DNA from: CAWGJC01 sp965276665
GTDB taxonomy: Bacteria; Pseudomonadota; Alphaproteobacteria; Acetobacterales; Acetobacteraceae
NCBI GenBank assembly: GCA_965276665.1
Contig: OZ255620.1
Span: forward strand, 248,001-312,000
DNA length: 64,000 bases
Reading direction: 5' to 3'
Of this stretch, positions 9,152 through 17,683 are shown piece after piece. Below the pieces are notes generated by a model, which had not been told where the DNA came from, made no database searches, and saw only the letters and a program-made list of their open reading frames with translations. The first letter of the stretch is position 1, and the number at the start of each line of letters is the position of its first letter. A program made the translations under genes and the position numbers.

Positions 9152-10443
9152 GGCGGCTCGACGCCGCCGCTCCCGGGTTCGAGGCCGATTTCGCCGCCCT
9201 GCTCGCCACCGCGCGGGAGACCACGACGCGGGTGGATGGCGCTGTCGCCGCGATCATCGAGGCGGTGCGCGCCCAGGGCGATGCGGCGCTCTGCGAGCTG
9301 ACCGAGCGGTTCGACCGTATGGTGCTAGCGCCTGAGCGCATCCGGATCGGGCAGGCCGAGATCGACGCCGCGGCCGCGGGCATCGCTGACGAGCTGGCTG
9401 CGGCGCTCGATCTTGCCGCGACGCGGATCGAGGCTTTCCATAAGCTGCAGATGCCGCGCGATCTCCGCACCACCGATGCGGCGGGGCTGACGCTCGGGAT
9501 GCGTTGGGGGCCGCTCGACGCGGTCGGGCTCTACGTGCCGGGCGGCAAGGCCGCCTACCCATCCTCCGTGCTGATGAACGCGCTGCCGGCGAAGGTCGCC
9601 GGGGTGGGCCGCATCGCGATGTGCGTGCCGACGCCGGATGGCGTGCTGGCACCGCTGGTGCTCGCCGCGGCGAAACGCGCCGGGGTGTCGGAGATCTATC
9701 GTGTCGGCGGCGCGCAGGCTGTGGCGGCGATGGCCTGGGGTACCGCGACGATCGCCCCGGTTGACCGCATTGTCGGACCCGGCAACGCCTATGTGGCCGA
9801 GGCCAAGCGGCAGGTTTTCGGCCGCGTCGGCATCGATTCGATCGCCGGCCCCTCCGAGGTGGTGGTGCTCGCCGATGCGGCGAACGACCCGCGGCGCGTC
9901 GCGCTCGATCTGCTCGCCCAGGCCGAGCATGACGAGGCGGCGCAGGCGATCCTGATCACCGACGATCCGGAGTTCGCCGACCGTGTGGCCGAAGCGGTGA
10001 CGGACGCGCTCGCCTCCCTGCCCCGCGCCACGATCGCCGGGGCGAGCTGGGACGCGCATGGCGCGATCATCCTGGTCCCGGATTGGGATACGGCGGTCGG
10101 GCTGGTGGATCGGCTGGCGCCCGAGCACCTGCAGGTGATGGTGCCTGAGCCGGAGGCGCTGTTCGCCCGCATCCGTCATGCCGGGGCCGCCTTTCTCGGC
10201 GCGCTCTGCCCGGAGGCGCTCGGCGATTACGTCGCTGGGCCGAACCATGTGCTGCCGACCGGCCGCACCGCGCGCTTCGCGTCCGGGCTGTCGGTGTTCG
10301 ATTTTCTCAAGCGCACCACCTGGGTTTCCGGTGACGAGGCGGCGCTCCGCCGGCTTGGTCCGTCGGCCATCGCGCTGGCCGAGGCGGAGGGGTTGCAGGC
10401 CCATGCGGGCAGCATCGCACTCCGGCTCGGCCGCAATCTCTGA
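9148..10443 (+). CDS. hisD: Histidinol dehydrogenase
   Basis: This 431-residue enzyme oxidises L-histidinol to histidine in two NAD-dependent steps. Family blocks are clear: VGLYVPGGKAAYPSSVLMNA, VDRIVGPGNAYVAEAKRQVFG, IAGPSEVVVLAD, the zinc/catalytic QAEHDEAAQA, and the C-terminal DYVAGPNHVLPTGRTARFAS. The start overlaps the hisG stop by four bases. Only two his genes are grouped here, so the remainder of the pathway is elsewhere. Confidence 0.97.
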   Translation: MRRLDAAAPGFEADFAALLATARETTTRVDGAVAAIIEAVRAQGDAALCELTERFDRMVLAPERIRIGQAEIDAAAAGIADELAAALDLAATRIEAFHKLQMPRDLRTTDAAGLTLGMRWGPLDAVGLYVPGGKAAYPSSVLMNALPAKVAGVGRIAMCVPTPDGVLAPLVLAAAKRAGVSEIYRVGGAQAVAAMAWGTATIAPVDRIVGPGNAYVAEAKRQVFGRVGIDSIAGPSEVVVLADAANDPRRVALDLLAQAEHDEAAQAILITDDPEFADRVAEAVTDALASLPRATIAGASWDAHGAIILVPDWDTAVGLVDRLAPEHLQVMVPEPEALFARIRHAGAAFLGALCPEALGDYVAGPNHVLPTGRTARFASGLSVFDFLKRTTWVSGDEAALRRLGPSAIALAEAEGLQAHAGSIALRLGRNL

Positions 10444-10527
10444 CGCATCGTCACGGGCGGAACGCTTGATTTCACGGGGGGCGGCGCTCATGTTCCGCCC
10501 GGCGTTTGCGAAACGACAAGGAAATTG

Positions 10528-10746
10528 ATGTCTAAAGAAGACATGATCGAGTTCAGCGGCACGGTCACCGAGCTGCTCCCGAACGCCATGTTCCGCGTGA
10601 AGCTCGACAACGAACACCAGATTTTGGCTCATACCAGCGGCAAGATGCGCAAGAACCGCATCCGCGTCCTGGCCGGCGACAGGGTGAATGTCGAGATGAC
10701 GCCGTACGACCTCAGCAAGGGCCGCATCACCTTCCGCTTCAAGTAG
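10528..10746 (+). CDS. infA: Translation initiation factor IF-1
   Basis: The 72-residue S1-like OB-fold protein reads MSKEDMIEFSGTVTELLPNA and later RKNRIRVLAGDRVNVEMTPYD, which is IF-1. It binds the ribosomal A site during initiation. An AAGGA Shine-Dalgarno lies just ahead of the ATG at 10528; the in-frame TTG one codon upstream is not needed. It heads an infA-maf-rng-yacG run. Confidence 0.97.
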   Translation: MSKEDMIEFSGTVTELLPNAMFRVKLDNEHQILAHTSGKMRKNRIRVLAGDRVNVEMTPYDLSKGRITFRFK

Positions 10747-10760
10747 CATCCGGCCCGCGC

Positions 10761-11351
10761 GTGACCGGTTCCGGCACGGCGCGCCTGGTTCTCGCCTCCG
10801 CCAGCCCCCGCCGCCTCGCCCTGCTCCGCCAGATCGGCATCGAGCCGGCCCGCATCCTCTCTCCCGATATTGACGAAACCCCGCAAACATCTGAAATGCC
10901 GCGGGAGCTGGCGTCTCGCCTTGCCCGCGAAAAGGCCGGGTCCGGCGCGGCGGCGGAGCCCGATTCGTTCGTACTGGGCGCCGACACGGTGGTCGCGGCG
11001 GGACGGCGCATCATGCCCAAGGCGGAGACCGAGGCCGAGGCCCGCGCCTGTCTCGACCTGCTCTCCGGCCGCCGCCACCGGGTGACGAGCGCCGTGGTGC
11101 TGCGCCGGCCGGACGGGGGGGATGCGGTGCGCGTGGTGGAAAGCGTGGTCACCTTCCTCCGCCTCACCGAGGCGCAGAAGCAGGATTACCTCGCCGCCGG
11201 CGAGTGGCAGGGCAAGGCCGGCGGCTATGCCGTGCAGGGTCGCGCCGCGGGCTTCATCCGCTTCCTCTCCGGCAGCTACAGCGGCGTGGTCGGGTTGCCG
11301 CTGTTCGAGACCGCCCAGTTGCTGCGCGGAAGCGGACTGCTGCGCCCGTGA
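10761..11351 (+). CDS. Maf family nucleoside triphosphate pyrophosphatase
   Basis: The 196-residue protein has the Maf opening LVLASASPRRLALLRQIGI, then DIDETP and the acidic LGADTVVAAGRRIMPK, and GYAVQGRAAGFIRFLSGSYSGVVGLPL. Maf proteins hydrolyse non-canonical or methylated NTPs to monophosphates as house-cleaning enzymes. The start is GTG at 10761, 14 bp after infA. Its stop overlaps the start of the RNase E/G gene. Confidence 0.93.
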   Translation: MTGSGTARLVLASASPRRLALLRQIGIEPARILSPDIDETPQTSEMPRELASRLAREKAGSGAAAEPDSFVLGADTVVAAGRRIMPKAETEAEARACLDLLSGRRHRVTSAVVLRRPDGGDAVRVVESVVTFLRLTEAQKQDYLAAGEWQGKAGGYAVQGRAAGFIRFLSGSYSGVVGLPLFETAQLLRGSGLLRP

Positions 11352-12451
11352 GCCTGCGCATCCTCGCCGCCGCCAGCCCGGGCGAGATCCGGGTGGCGGC
11401 CGTGCGGGGCCAAAGCCTCGTCGATTACGCGCTGTGGCGCCCCGGCTCGCCAGACGGGCTCGGCGATCTCCATCGTGGACGGATCGGCGCCGTCGTGCCG
11501 GCGATAGCGGGCGCCTTTGTCATCCTCGGCTCCGGCGCGGAGGGTTTCCTGCCGGACAGCGCCGGCGCGCGCGGTCTGGGCACCGGCGATGCCGTTTCGG
11601 TCCGGGTGACGCGCTCGGCGCAGGGCGGCAAGGGGGTGCGGCTGCGCGCCGATCTCTCGCCCGAGGAAATTTCCGCGCTCGGCGCGGCGGCGGTGCTGCG
11701 CGGTTCCGGGCCGCTGCTGGAGGTGGCCGCCCGGTTCGCGGACGCCCCGGTGGTGGTGGACGATCCGTTGCTCGCCGCCCATCTGCGCCCCGCGTTCGGC
11801 GACCGGCTGATGATCGCCGCCGCCGCGTTCGACGATGCGGTCGAGGCGGAGGTCGAGGCGCTGGCCGACCGGGCGGCGCCGTTGCCGGGCGGCATGCGCG
11901 CGCTGATCCACCCGACGCCGGCCCTCGTGGCGATTGACGTCGATGCCGGGGCGGCGACCGCGGAGCGGCGCGCCAAGCCCGCCGCGCAGCGAGCCGCCAA
12001 CCAGGCGATGCTGCCGGAGCTCGCGCGGCAGATCCGGCTCCGCAATCTCTCGGGAGCCATCCTGATCGACCTGGCGGGACTGGCCATCCGCCGGCGCGCG
12101 GCGCTCGGTCCGGCGCTCGCCGAGGCCCTGGCGGAGGATCCGCTGCAACCGCGGCTGCTGGGCTTCACCGCGCTCGGCTTCGCGGAGATCCTGCGCCCGC
12201 GCGGCCGGCCGCCGCTGCACGAGCTGCTCGCCGGCCCGCTGGCTGCCGGGCTCGCCGCCCTGCGCCGCGTTGCCGCGGAGAGCGCCACCCGTCCGGGCTG
12301 GACGCCGGCGCTGCGGGCGACGCCCGCCATCGTCACGGCGCTCGAAACCGACGGCACGGCGCTGCCGGACCTTGCGCGCCGGGCGGGCCGTCCCCTGATC
12401 CTGCGCTCGGACCCAATGCTCGCGCCCCTTCGCTGGGTGCTGGAGGAATGA
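11348..12451 (+). CDS. rng: Ribonuclease E/G family protein (RNase G-like)
   Basis: At 367 residues this is a short member of the RNase E/G family. The N-terminal part (DLHRGRIGAVVPAIAGAFVILGSGAEGFLP) is the S1-like region, and the core holds PALVAIDVDAGAA and ILIDLAGL, matching the catalytic aspartate blocks. The family cleaves single-stranded RNA in rRNA maturation and mRNA decay. The GTG start overlaps the maf TGA (GTGA). It is shorter than E. coli RNase G (489) and several loops are reduced, typical of the acetic-acid-bacterial versions as far as I can judge. Confidence 0.82.
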   Translation: MSLRILAAASPGEIRVAAVRGQSLVDYALWRPGSPDGLGDLHRGRIGAVVPAIAGAFVILGSGAEGFLPDSAGARGLGTGDAVSVRVTRSAQGGKGVRLRADLSPEEISALGAAAVLRGSGPLLEVAARFADAPVVVDDPLLAAHLRPAFGDRLMIAAAAFDDAVEAEVEALADRAAPLPGGMRALIHPTPALVAIDVDAGAATAERRAKPAAQRAANQAMLPELARQIRLRNLSGAILIDLAGLAIRRRAALGPALAEALAEDPLQPRLLGFTALGFAEILRPRGRPPLHELLAGPLAAGLAALRRVAAESATRPGWTPALRATPAIVTALETDGTALPDLARRAGRPLILRSDPMLAPLRWVLEE

Positions 12452-12455
12452 GAGA

Positions 12456-12635
12456 TTGCCCACCCCCGCCTGCCCGGTCTGCGGCAAGACACCCGGCCCC
12501 GACGCCTCCCGCTTCCGTCCGTTCTGCTGCGCCCGATGCGCCGATGTCGATCTCGGCCGCTGGATCACCGGGCAGTATCGCGTGCCCGGGCTGCCCGAGG
12601 ATGAGATGTCCGAGGAACCGCCCGAGCCGTCTTGA
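12456..12635 (+). CDS. yacG: DNA gyrase inhibitor YacG (zinc-finger protein)
   Basis: A 59-residue protein starts at a TTG preceded by GGAGG (12442-12446). It reads CPVCGK, then FCCARCADVDLGRWITGQYR, giving the C-x2-C ... C-x3-C zinc site and the DLGRW motif of YacG, followed by an acidic tail (EDEMSEEPPEPS). YacG binds GyrB and blocks DNA binding. It follows the RNase G stop by 4 bp, the usual neighbour in alphaproteobacteria. Confidence 0.88.
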   Translation: MPTPACPVCGKTPGPDASRFRPFCCARCADVDLGRWITGQYRVPGLPEDEMSEEPPEPS

Positions 12636-12942
12636 TCCTCGCCGGAGGCTGGGGTAACCCACACCTCGCCAACGCCCGTGCCCGCCGTCTCGAGAGTTGT
12701 GACATCCTAATCGACCGTTGCCATTCGTCAACGGTTCCGAGGATCACATTTCGAGCTAATCCCTTAGGGAATGGCCTCTCAACCACTCCAGCAACAAGGA
12801 TTTAAAATCGCCCGAATGTGAGAGGCGTTATGCGCCTGTGAAACCGGCATTATACTCGTTGCCTGACCTTACTGAGTTTGCTACCATCGAAATTTGGGTT
12901 TCTTTGCGAATCGGGTGTGACCCAACTGATAGATGTTCTAAG

Positions 12943-13349
12943 ATGCCGAGATCAAAACCGCCTCGCAACAAAAAATCCCTGCCGGGTAAAAAGCCAACTC
13001 CGACACGATCAATTCGGATCACCCCATATGATCGATACTTGGTCGTTAGCGTTTTTGCACTAATCCTTGCTGGAATGCAGTTTGTAAGAACGGGTCCACC
13101 ATGCATTCCTATGTTTAATCTTAATTCCGCAAACGATTTTCGTATAGGAACAGTTGCTGCTTTCCTTCTGGATGTCCGTTGCTTGTGGCGCACACGGTTG
13201 TTAATACCACGCTTGGTAGCATTACCTTAACAGGTGGATCAGATTGGTCAATAAACCACATTCTTTATGAGACGATGATCTCCCTAATTGCTACTGGCGT
13301 TGCTTGGATTATTGGATTTGGACTAAAACTAATCTTCCGGAGAAAATGA
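12943..13349 (+). pseudogene. Possible frameshifted small membrane protein
   Basis: From the ATG at 12,943 the frame reads a basic N-terminus (PRSKPPRNKKSLPGKK) and a hydrophobic segment (YLVVSVFALILAG). Around 13,150-13,165 the coding pattern seems to move to another frame, which reads WSINHILYETMISLIATG, a second hydrophobic segment and a basic end (FRRK) before TGA at 13,347. The two halves look like a single bitopic or hairpin membrane protein broken by an indel. No family is recognised and the assignment is weak. Confidence 0.3.
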
Positions 13350-13604
13350 CATTTCATAGTCACTCAAATGCAACATCAAAGGTGCTCTAAGATCGATGCG
13401 CTTGCGGGATGACTTCAGGTCTGCTCATGCTGCCTAAAAGCTGGGAGGAGATGGGATGCGACCCCGCGCGATCATCGGGTTCGAATGTAGACAAACCCCT
13501 CCTTTGTTGATGTTACCCGATCCTGCATGAACTGATTTTTGTGCGCAGCGTGAATCGGCCGCATGATCTCGATCAGCTGCTTTACGGAGATCACCCTTGG
13601 TCTC

Positions 13605-13799
13605 TCATGCCTTTTCAACCATCCCGATGTCGCGCAGATGCATACCAAATGCATCAATACATTGATCTCGATTCCAATTTTTGTCGTAGTTCATCTCTCC
13701 TAATCGTGGATCACAATTGACCTTGTCGATAACGACGTTGAGCGCGCCTATCAGCTCATCGCCGATATCATACAGATCGCGAAGTTCATCCTCCGTCAT
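13605..13799 (-). CDS. Hypothetical 64-residue acidic protein
   Basis: This short frame reads MTEDELRDLYDIGDELIGALNVVIDK and is acidic, with amphipathic helical character. There is no known family and no partner gene. It lies in the AT-richer patch, and codon use cannot be tested at this length. It could be a real small gene of foreign origin or chance. Confidence 0.3.
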   Translation of the reverse strand: MTEDELRDLYDIGDELIGALNVVIDKVNCDPRLGEMNYDKNWNRDQCIDAFGMHLRDIGMVEKA

Positions 13800-14070
13800 T
13801 TTATCCCAAATGTTCTAGATTACGAGTAATTGCAACCATATATACCGATAAGCATCTCCATACGGTTCTGTTGTCCGATTCTAATACTGCCCAGGAACCC
13901 TATATTAGCGCGGTTGTATTCATGCCTTAGAATTATTGACTGACGCAACTTGCATTTTGTCGAATTGTGCCGGTCATTTCTAGAACAGTTCTAGCACAGT
14001 CGAATTTCTGGCACCGAACGCTTGTCCAACGGTGCCATATCAGCTAATCGAATCAATGCGGAAGCGCAGT

Positions 14071-14146
14071 GCCCAGGTAGCTCAGTTGGTAGAGCATGCG
14101 ACTGAAAATCGCAGTGTCGGTGGTTCGATTCCGCCCCTGGGCACCA
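14071..14146 (+). tRNA. tRNA-Phe (anticodon GAA)
   Basis: The 76-base sequence folds into a cloverleaf: acceptor stem GCCCAGG/CCTGGGC, D-loop AGCTCAGTTGGTAGAGC, anticodon stem TGCGA/TCGCA with loop CTGAAAA (anticodon GAA), and T-arm GGTTCGATTCC. CCA is encoded. An integrase gene begins 212 bp downstream, so the 3' end of this tRNA is the likely attachment core of the mobile element. Confidence 0.97.
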
Positions 14147-14304
14147 TTCCCCCTTACGCCAGCGCATCTCTTTCCCGCCGTTCCTACGCCAATTCACGCC
14201 TAATAGCCTGATCTGGCTCGCATTTAGGGTCCCGAGAGCGTGTTGCAGCGTAGCGCCGGATACCACCGCGCACCCCCGGTATCGACCGCCTGCTGATGGT
14301 AGTT

Positions 14305-14334
14305 CTGTTGGTATCCGGACCCCCTGTTGGTATC
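14305..14334 (+). promoter_or_regulatory. Two CTGTTGGTATC repeats, probable integrase arm sites
   Basis: CTGTTGGTATC occurs at 14305-14315 and again at 14324-14334, with 19-bp periodicity, between the tRNA and the integrase start. Repeats of this kind near P4-type integrases usually bind the N-terminal arm domain of the recombinase. Function is inferred from position. Confidence 0.5.
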
Positions 14335-14357
14335 GTGCCTCCGAGGAGGCCGAAGCG

Positions 14358-15620
14358 ATGCCCTTGTCCGACGCGAAATGCCGATCCGCCCAGCCCGGGA
14401 CCAAGCTCCAGAAGCTGACCGACGGCGGCGGATTGCAGCTTTGGATTCAGCCCAACGGTGCCCGGCTGTGGCGCTTCGCCTACAGGTTCAGCGGCAAGCA
14501 GAAGCTGCTGGCCTTGGGCGTCTACCCGACAATCGCCCTAGCCCGGGCCCGCCAAGCGCGGGAGGACGCTAGGCGCCTCCTAGCGGAAGGCCATGACCCG
14601 GCCGCCGAGAAGAAGCGCCAGGCCCAGGCCAGAACTGACGCCCCGACGTTCCGCAGCATCGCCGGGGAGTACGTTGTAAAACTGAAGCGCGAGGATCGCT
14701 CCGAGGCGACCCTCGCCAAGACCGAGTGGCTGCTAGGCTTCGCCATTGCCGAGTTCGGCGACGAGCCGATCCGTGAGGTCACAGCCCCGGCCATCCTGAG
14801 GGTGCTGCAGGCCCTCGAAGCCAGGGAGCGCTACGAGTCGGCACGGCGGCTCCGATCGACGATCGGCAGCGTCTTTCGGTACGCGATCGCCACCGCCCGG
14901 GCCGAGACAGAGCCGACCTACGCCTTGCGCGGCGCCCTGACGCAGGTGAGGCCGACGCCACGCGCCGCCATTACGGACGCTCAGAAGTTCGGTGCCCTGC
15001 TCCGCGCCATCGAAACGTTCGACGGCCAGCCTGGCACGCGGATCGCCCTACGACTGCTCGCCGTCCTCTTCCCCCGTCCTGGCGAGTTGCGACTGGCCCA
15101 ATGGTCCGAGTTCGACCTTGAGCGCGCCGTATGGACCGTTCCCGCATTGCGGATGAAGATGCGCCGGCCGCACCGCGTCCCGCTGCCGGCGCAGGCTCGC
15201 GAGCTGCTACGCGCACTCCGTTTTATCTCCAGGGGCGATCTGCTGTTTCCCGGCGTTCGTTCGCAGTGCCGTCCAATTTCCGATGGCACCCTGAACGCCG
15301 CCCTCCGGCGCCTCGGCTACGCGAAGGACGAGGCGACGGGCCACGGCTTTCGGGCGACCGCATCGAGCCTGCTGAACGAGTCTGGAAAGTGGCACCCTGA
15401 CGCGATCGAACGTCAGCTCGCCCACGTCGAGAGCAACGACGCCCGCGCGGCATACGCCCGCGGAGGACACTGGGATGAGCGGGTGTTGATGATGCAGTGG
15501 TGGGCTGACTACCTTGATGAGCTGAGGGGTCGTGGCCCGAGCGCTTCCACCGCACGAGCCAGCAAATCTTTGACCAGTCAGCGACACCTTCTCGCGCCGG
15601 GCTGGACGGAGTTGCGCTGA
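14358..15620 (+). CDS. int: P4-type tyrosine recombinase/integrase
   Basis: The 420-residue protein begins with the DUF4102 arm-binding domain (MPLSDAKCRSAQPG, KLTDGGGLQLWIQPNG), has a core-binding SAM-like domain (about 95-190) and a catalytic domain. Catalytic residues are visible as the Arg in FPRPGELRLAQW, the His/Arg of TGHGFRATAS, and the Tyr in SNDARAAYAR. It should integrate and excise the element at tRNA-Phe. It is transcribed away from the tRNA, the normal layout at the left end. Start ATG 14358 gives the standard N-terminus. Confidence 0.93.
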   Translation: MPLSDAKCRSAQPGTKLQKLTDGGGLQLWIQPNGARLWRFAYRFSGKQKLLALGVYPTIALARARQAREDARRLLAEGHDPAAEKKRQAQARTDAPTFRSIAGEYVVKLKREDRSEATLAKTEWLLGFAIAEFGDEPIREVTAPAILRVLQALEARERYESARRLRSTIGSVFRYAIATARAETEPTYALRGALTQVRPTPRAAITDAQKFGALLRAIETFDGQPGTRIALRLLAVLFPRPGELRLAQWSEFDLERAVWTVPALRMKMRRPHRVPLPAQARELLRALRFISRGDLLFPGVRSQCRPISDGTLNAALRRLGYAKDEATGHGFRATASSLLNESGKWHPDAIERQLAHVESNDARAAYARGGHWDERVLMMQWWADYLDELRGRGPSASTARASKSLTSQRHLLAPGWTELR

Positions 15621-15831
15621 CGGCCGACCACCGCAGCCACACCGCAACCGGCCTCCTGAGGGAATGCAGGCTTCGGCCAGCAGGATCCTCGATGGACCTT
15701 TGGGCTTGAAATCCTCCCGTCGCTCTACCCGGCGAGGGCGGCCAGGCTCGCGTTCTCAGCATCGCTTCGAATTTCAGTTATTGCAGTTAGAGCGGCGCGC
15801 GGCTATTGGTTGAGAAAAGGGGGTTCGCACC

Positions 15832-16278
15832 ATGACCACGCACGCTTTGCAATTCGTCGCGCTGTCTGAAAACGCGCGACAGGAGACGGGCCGTCTAGAG
15901 GCGCTCGGACGGGAGGACCACGTTGAGCTGCGCGTCAAGCGCCGAAGCGGAGTCGACCAAGCCATCTCCTTGCCCCCGGAAGCCGCGGCGCTGATGGAAA
16001 CGGTCTTAGGCCGCCTGCTCGACGGGAAACGAGTGGCAGTGCTGACCGAAGACCAGGAACTCAGTCCGAACGATGCGGCGAGCATACTCGGCGTCTCACG
16101 CCCGCTTGTGGTCCACAGGATGGACGTGGGCGATCTGCCCTTCCGATACGTCGGCAAACATCGCCGCGCGACTGTGAAGGATGTACTTGCCCTGAAAACC
16201 AAGGTCGACGCGCAACGCGCGGCAATGGAGGAACTCGCCGACGACACCGAGGATCTCCAACGTAACTATGGCCTTTAG
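15832..16278 (+). CDS. Antitoxin with excisionase-like HTH domain
   Basis: This is a 148-residue protein. Its middle part reads ELSPNDAASILGVSRPLVV then PFRYVGKHRRATVKDVLAL, a MerR/excisionase-like helix-turn-helix found in antitoxins paired with PIN proteins. The C-terminal 25 residues (QRAAMEELADDTEDLQ) are acidic and probably wrap the toxin. It overlaps the PIN gene by 11 bp, toxin second. Such antitoxins usually repress their own promoter. Confidence 0.75.
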   Translation: MTTHALQFVALSENARQETGRLEALGREDHVELRVKRRSGVDQAISLPPEAAALMETVLGRLLDGKRVAVLTEDQELSPNDAASILGVSRPLVVHRMDVGDLPFRYVGKHRRATVKDVLALKTKVDAQRAAMEELADDTEDLQRNYGL

Positions 16279-16843
16279 ACCGTCGGTCGCGGTCTTCGAT
16301 GCGTGCATTCTCTACCCGTTCCACGTTAGGAACGTCGTCATGCAGATGGCGGTGGACCGCCTCATTGACGCACGCTGGACCCACGAAATCCATGCGGAAT
16401 GGATTCGCAATCTTGCGCGTAAAGTACCCGCGATCTCAGTCGAGCGGCTGCAAGTGACCCGGCAACTGATGGACGATGCGGTCCCGACAGCGAACGTCAC
16501 CGATTACGAAAGCCACATCCCAGCCGTCTTCCTCCCCGATCCTGCCGATCGTCATGTCGTCGCAGCCGGAATCGCAGCGGACGCGTCCGTCATCCTGACC
16601 TGGAATCTGAGGGACTTCCCGGCGGTCGAGTTGCAGAAACACGGGTTACGTCGGCTGACACCGGACGCATTTCTCGCCAAACTTTACGACGAAGTTCCGG
16701 AGCTGACGGTCGCCTCGCTGGCAAATGCCAGGCGCAATCTGAGAAAGATACCCCTCTCGGCTTCGGACTTTATTGCAGTCATGAAGAATCAACGGCTGAC
16801 GCAACTCGCTACCAAGATACATGACCGTCTCACCGATCTTTAG
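16268..16843 (+). CDS. PIN-domain toxin (putative ribonuclease)
   Basis: The 191-residue protein has PIN-fold acidic positions: the N-terminal VAVFDACILYPFHVRN and the later DPADRHVVAAGIAADASVILTWNLRDFP. PIN toxins cleave RNA with metal ions. Overlap with the upstream antitoxin by 11 bp shows coupling. In this location, next to the integrase, the pair most likely stabilises the mobile element. The target RNA cannot be predicted. Confidence 0.78.
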   Translation: MAFRPSVAVFDACILYPFHVRNVVMQMAVDRLIDARWTHEIHAEWIRNLARKVPAISVERLQVTRQLMDDAVPTANVTDYESHIPAVFLPDPADRHVVAAGIAADASVILTWNLRDFPAVELQKHGLRRLTPDAFLAKLYDEVPELTVASLANARRNLRKIPLSASDFIAVMKNQRLTQLATKIHDRLTDL

Positions 16844-17211
16844 GACTGAGCCGGCGATCACGACCTTTGTGATAACCCCTTTGCGCCGGGATCAATAGCG
16901 GAGGTTTCGTCACGACGTGCGTAGAAATGAGAGTTCCCGGTAACGCCACCTGACCCGGCCCGAGTGCCGCCCCTTCATCAGAAGGCGGCCTTGCCTCCCT
17001 TTGAACTCCCTCCACAGCACCATAATCGTTCCGCTTCGGGCTTCGCGTCAGCCACGCTGGCGCGGCCGCCCGCAGGTCAACGGCTGCGCCGTTCCCGTTC
17101 CCCCGTTCCCCCGTTCCCGCGGCAATCGTCGAGGCGACTGCCTTGTGACATGCGGGCCTGTTGCCGCGCCCTGCTGCTTCCGTCGCACACGAAGCGGAAA
17201 CGCAGGGTTGC
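16844..17211. repeat. Non-coding stretch with tandem CCCGTTCC units and a hairpin
   Basis: No gene is seen between the PIN gene and DUF4326. A short tandem array of about four 8-base units (CCCGTTCC-like) occupies 17,089-17,119. Just before it, near 17,046-17,064, an imperfect stem GCGTCAGC/GCTGGCGC with a 3-base loop can form. Their role is unknown; they may be promoter-region or leader features of the next gene. Confidence 0.5.
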
Positions 17212-17511
17212 ATGTGCAGGGTGCTCAACAAGCGTGTTTGCGGCAGCCATGACGGGTCGATTTATGTCGGGCGCGGCAGTAAATGGGGTAATCTATTCCG
17301 GATCGGCGTCAATGGGGATCTCGAAGCCGTCATCGCGAAACACGCAACCTGGCTGCGGAACCAACATCATCTGTTGCGCGCGCTCGATGAGTTGCGAGGT
17401 CGCGATCTGCTGTGTTTCTGCGCGCCAGCCGCGTGCCACGGCGATCTATTATTGCGGCTTGCGAATGCAACGCGCGACGAGCGCATCGCTTGGTGGCGCT
17501 CGGCCGCGTGA
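17212..17511 (+). CDS. DUF4326 family protein
   Basis: The 99-residue protein contains SIYVGRGSKWGNLFRIG, a central block on VIAKHATWL, and the ending RDLLCFCAPAACHGDLLLRLA, which define DUF4326. The C-F-C ... C-H-G-D arrangement suggests a metal or nucleotide site, but the function is unknown. ATG 17212 (MCRVLNKRV) is taken because the domain begins soon after; an upstream in-frame start would add 17 unlike residues. Confidence 0.7.
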   Translation: MCRVLNKRVCGSHDGSIYVGRGSKWGNLFRIGVNGDLEAVIAKHATWLRNQHHLLRALDELRGRDLLCFCAPAACHGDLLLRLANATRDERIAWWRSAA

Positions 17512-17600
17512 TCGCACATACAAATCTCGTCAGCGCGCCGGAAAGGCCAGGCCTACACGAAGTGGACCCCGAGTCCGCCCCGGTCGCCGCCCGCGAGCAA

Positions 17601-17683
17601 GAGTGAGAGGACGGCGGCTGTTGCCGTGGCGGGTTTGGAGGTCGAGAGAGGCTCTCGGTCGGCTCGCCGCGGAGATCTTGGCC
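17601..17683 (+). promoter_or_regulatory. Structured leader before DUF932 gene (copy 1)
   Basis: The 83-base leader ends at the DUF932 start codon. It has the stem ACGGC/GCCGT (17,611-17,627), then GGAGGTCGAGAGAG with a CGAGAG/CTCTCG stem, and closes with CGGAGAT as ribosome binding site. Blocks GAGTGAGAGG, GGGTTT-GGAGGTCGAGAGAG and CGGAGA-CTT recur in the leader of parB. Confidence 0.6.

Larger units (their letters stand above)
12636..14070. other. AT-richer patch between core genes and tRNA-Phe
   Basis: Base composition changes abruptly after yacG: runs of A and T become common, whereas both flanks are strongly GC-rich. It has no recognisable protein family. The only reading frames worth noting are a broken membrane-protein-like frame near 12,943 and a 64-codon frame on the minus strand at 13,605. 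Composition and position beside a tRNA gene suggest old foreign DNA. Confidence 0.6.

Noticed and set aside
9325..10890. 521-codon minus-strand frame opposite hisD and infA
   Set aside because: No family features and fully antisense to two conserved genes.
13472..13657. 61-codon minus-strand frame next to the 64-codon frame at 13,605
   Set aside because: Overlaps the other small frame and has no recognisable features; chance is more likely.
17089..17119. Tandem CCCGTTCC units as a CRISPR-like array
   Set aside because: Units are 8 bases with no spacers; it is a simple tandem repeat. No CRISPR array or cas gene was seen anywhere.
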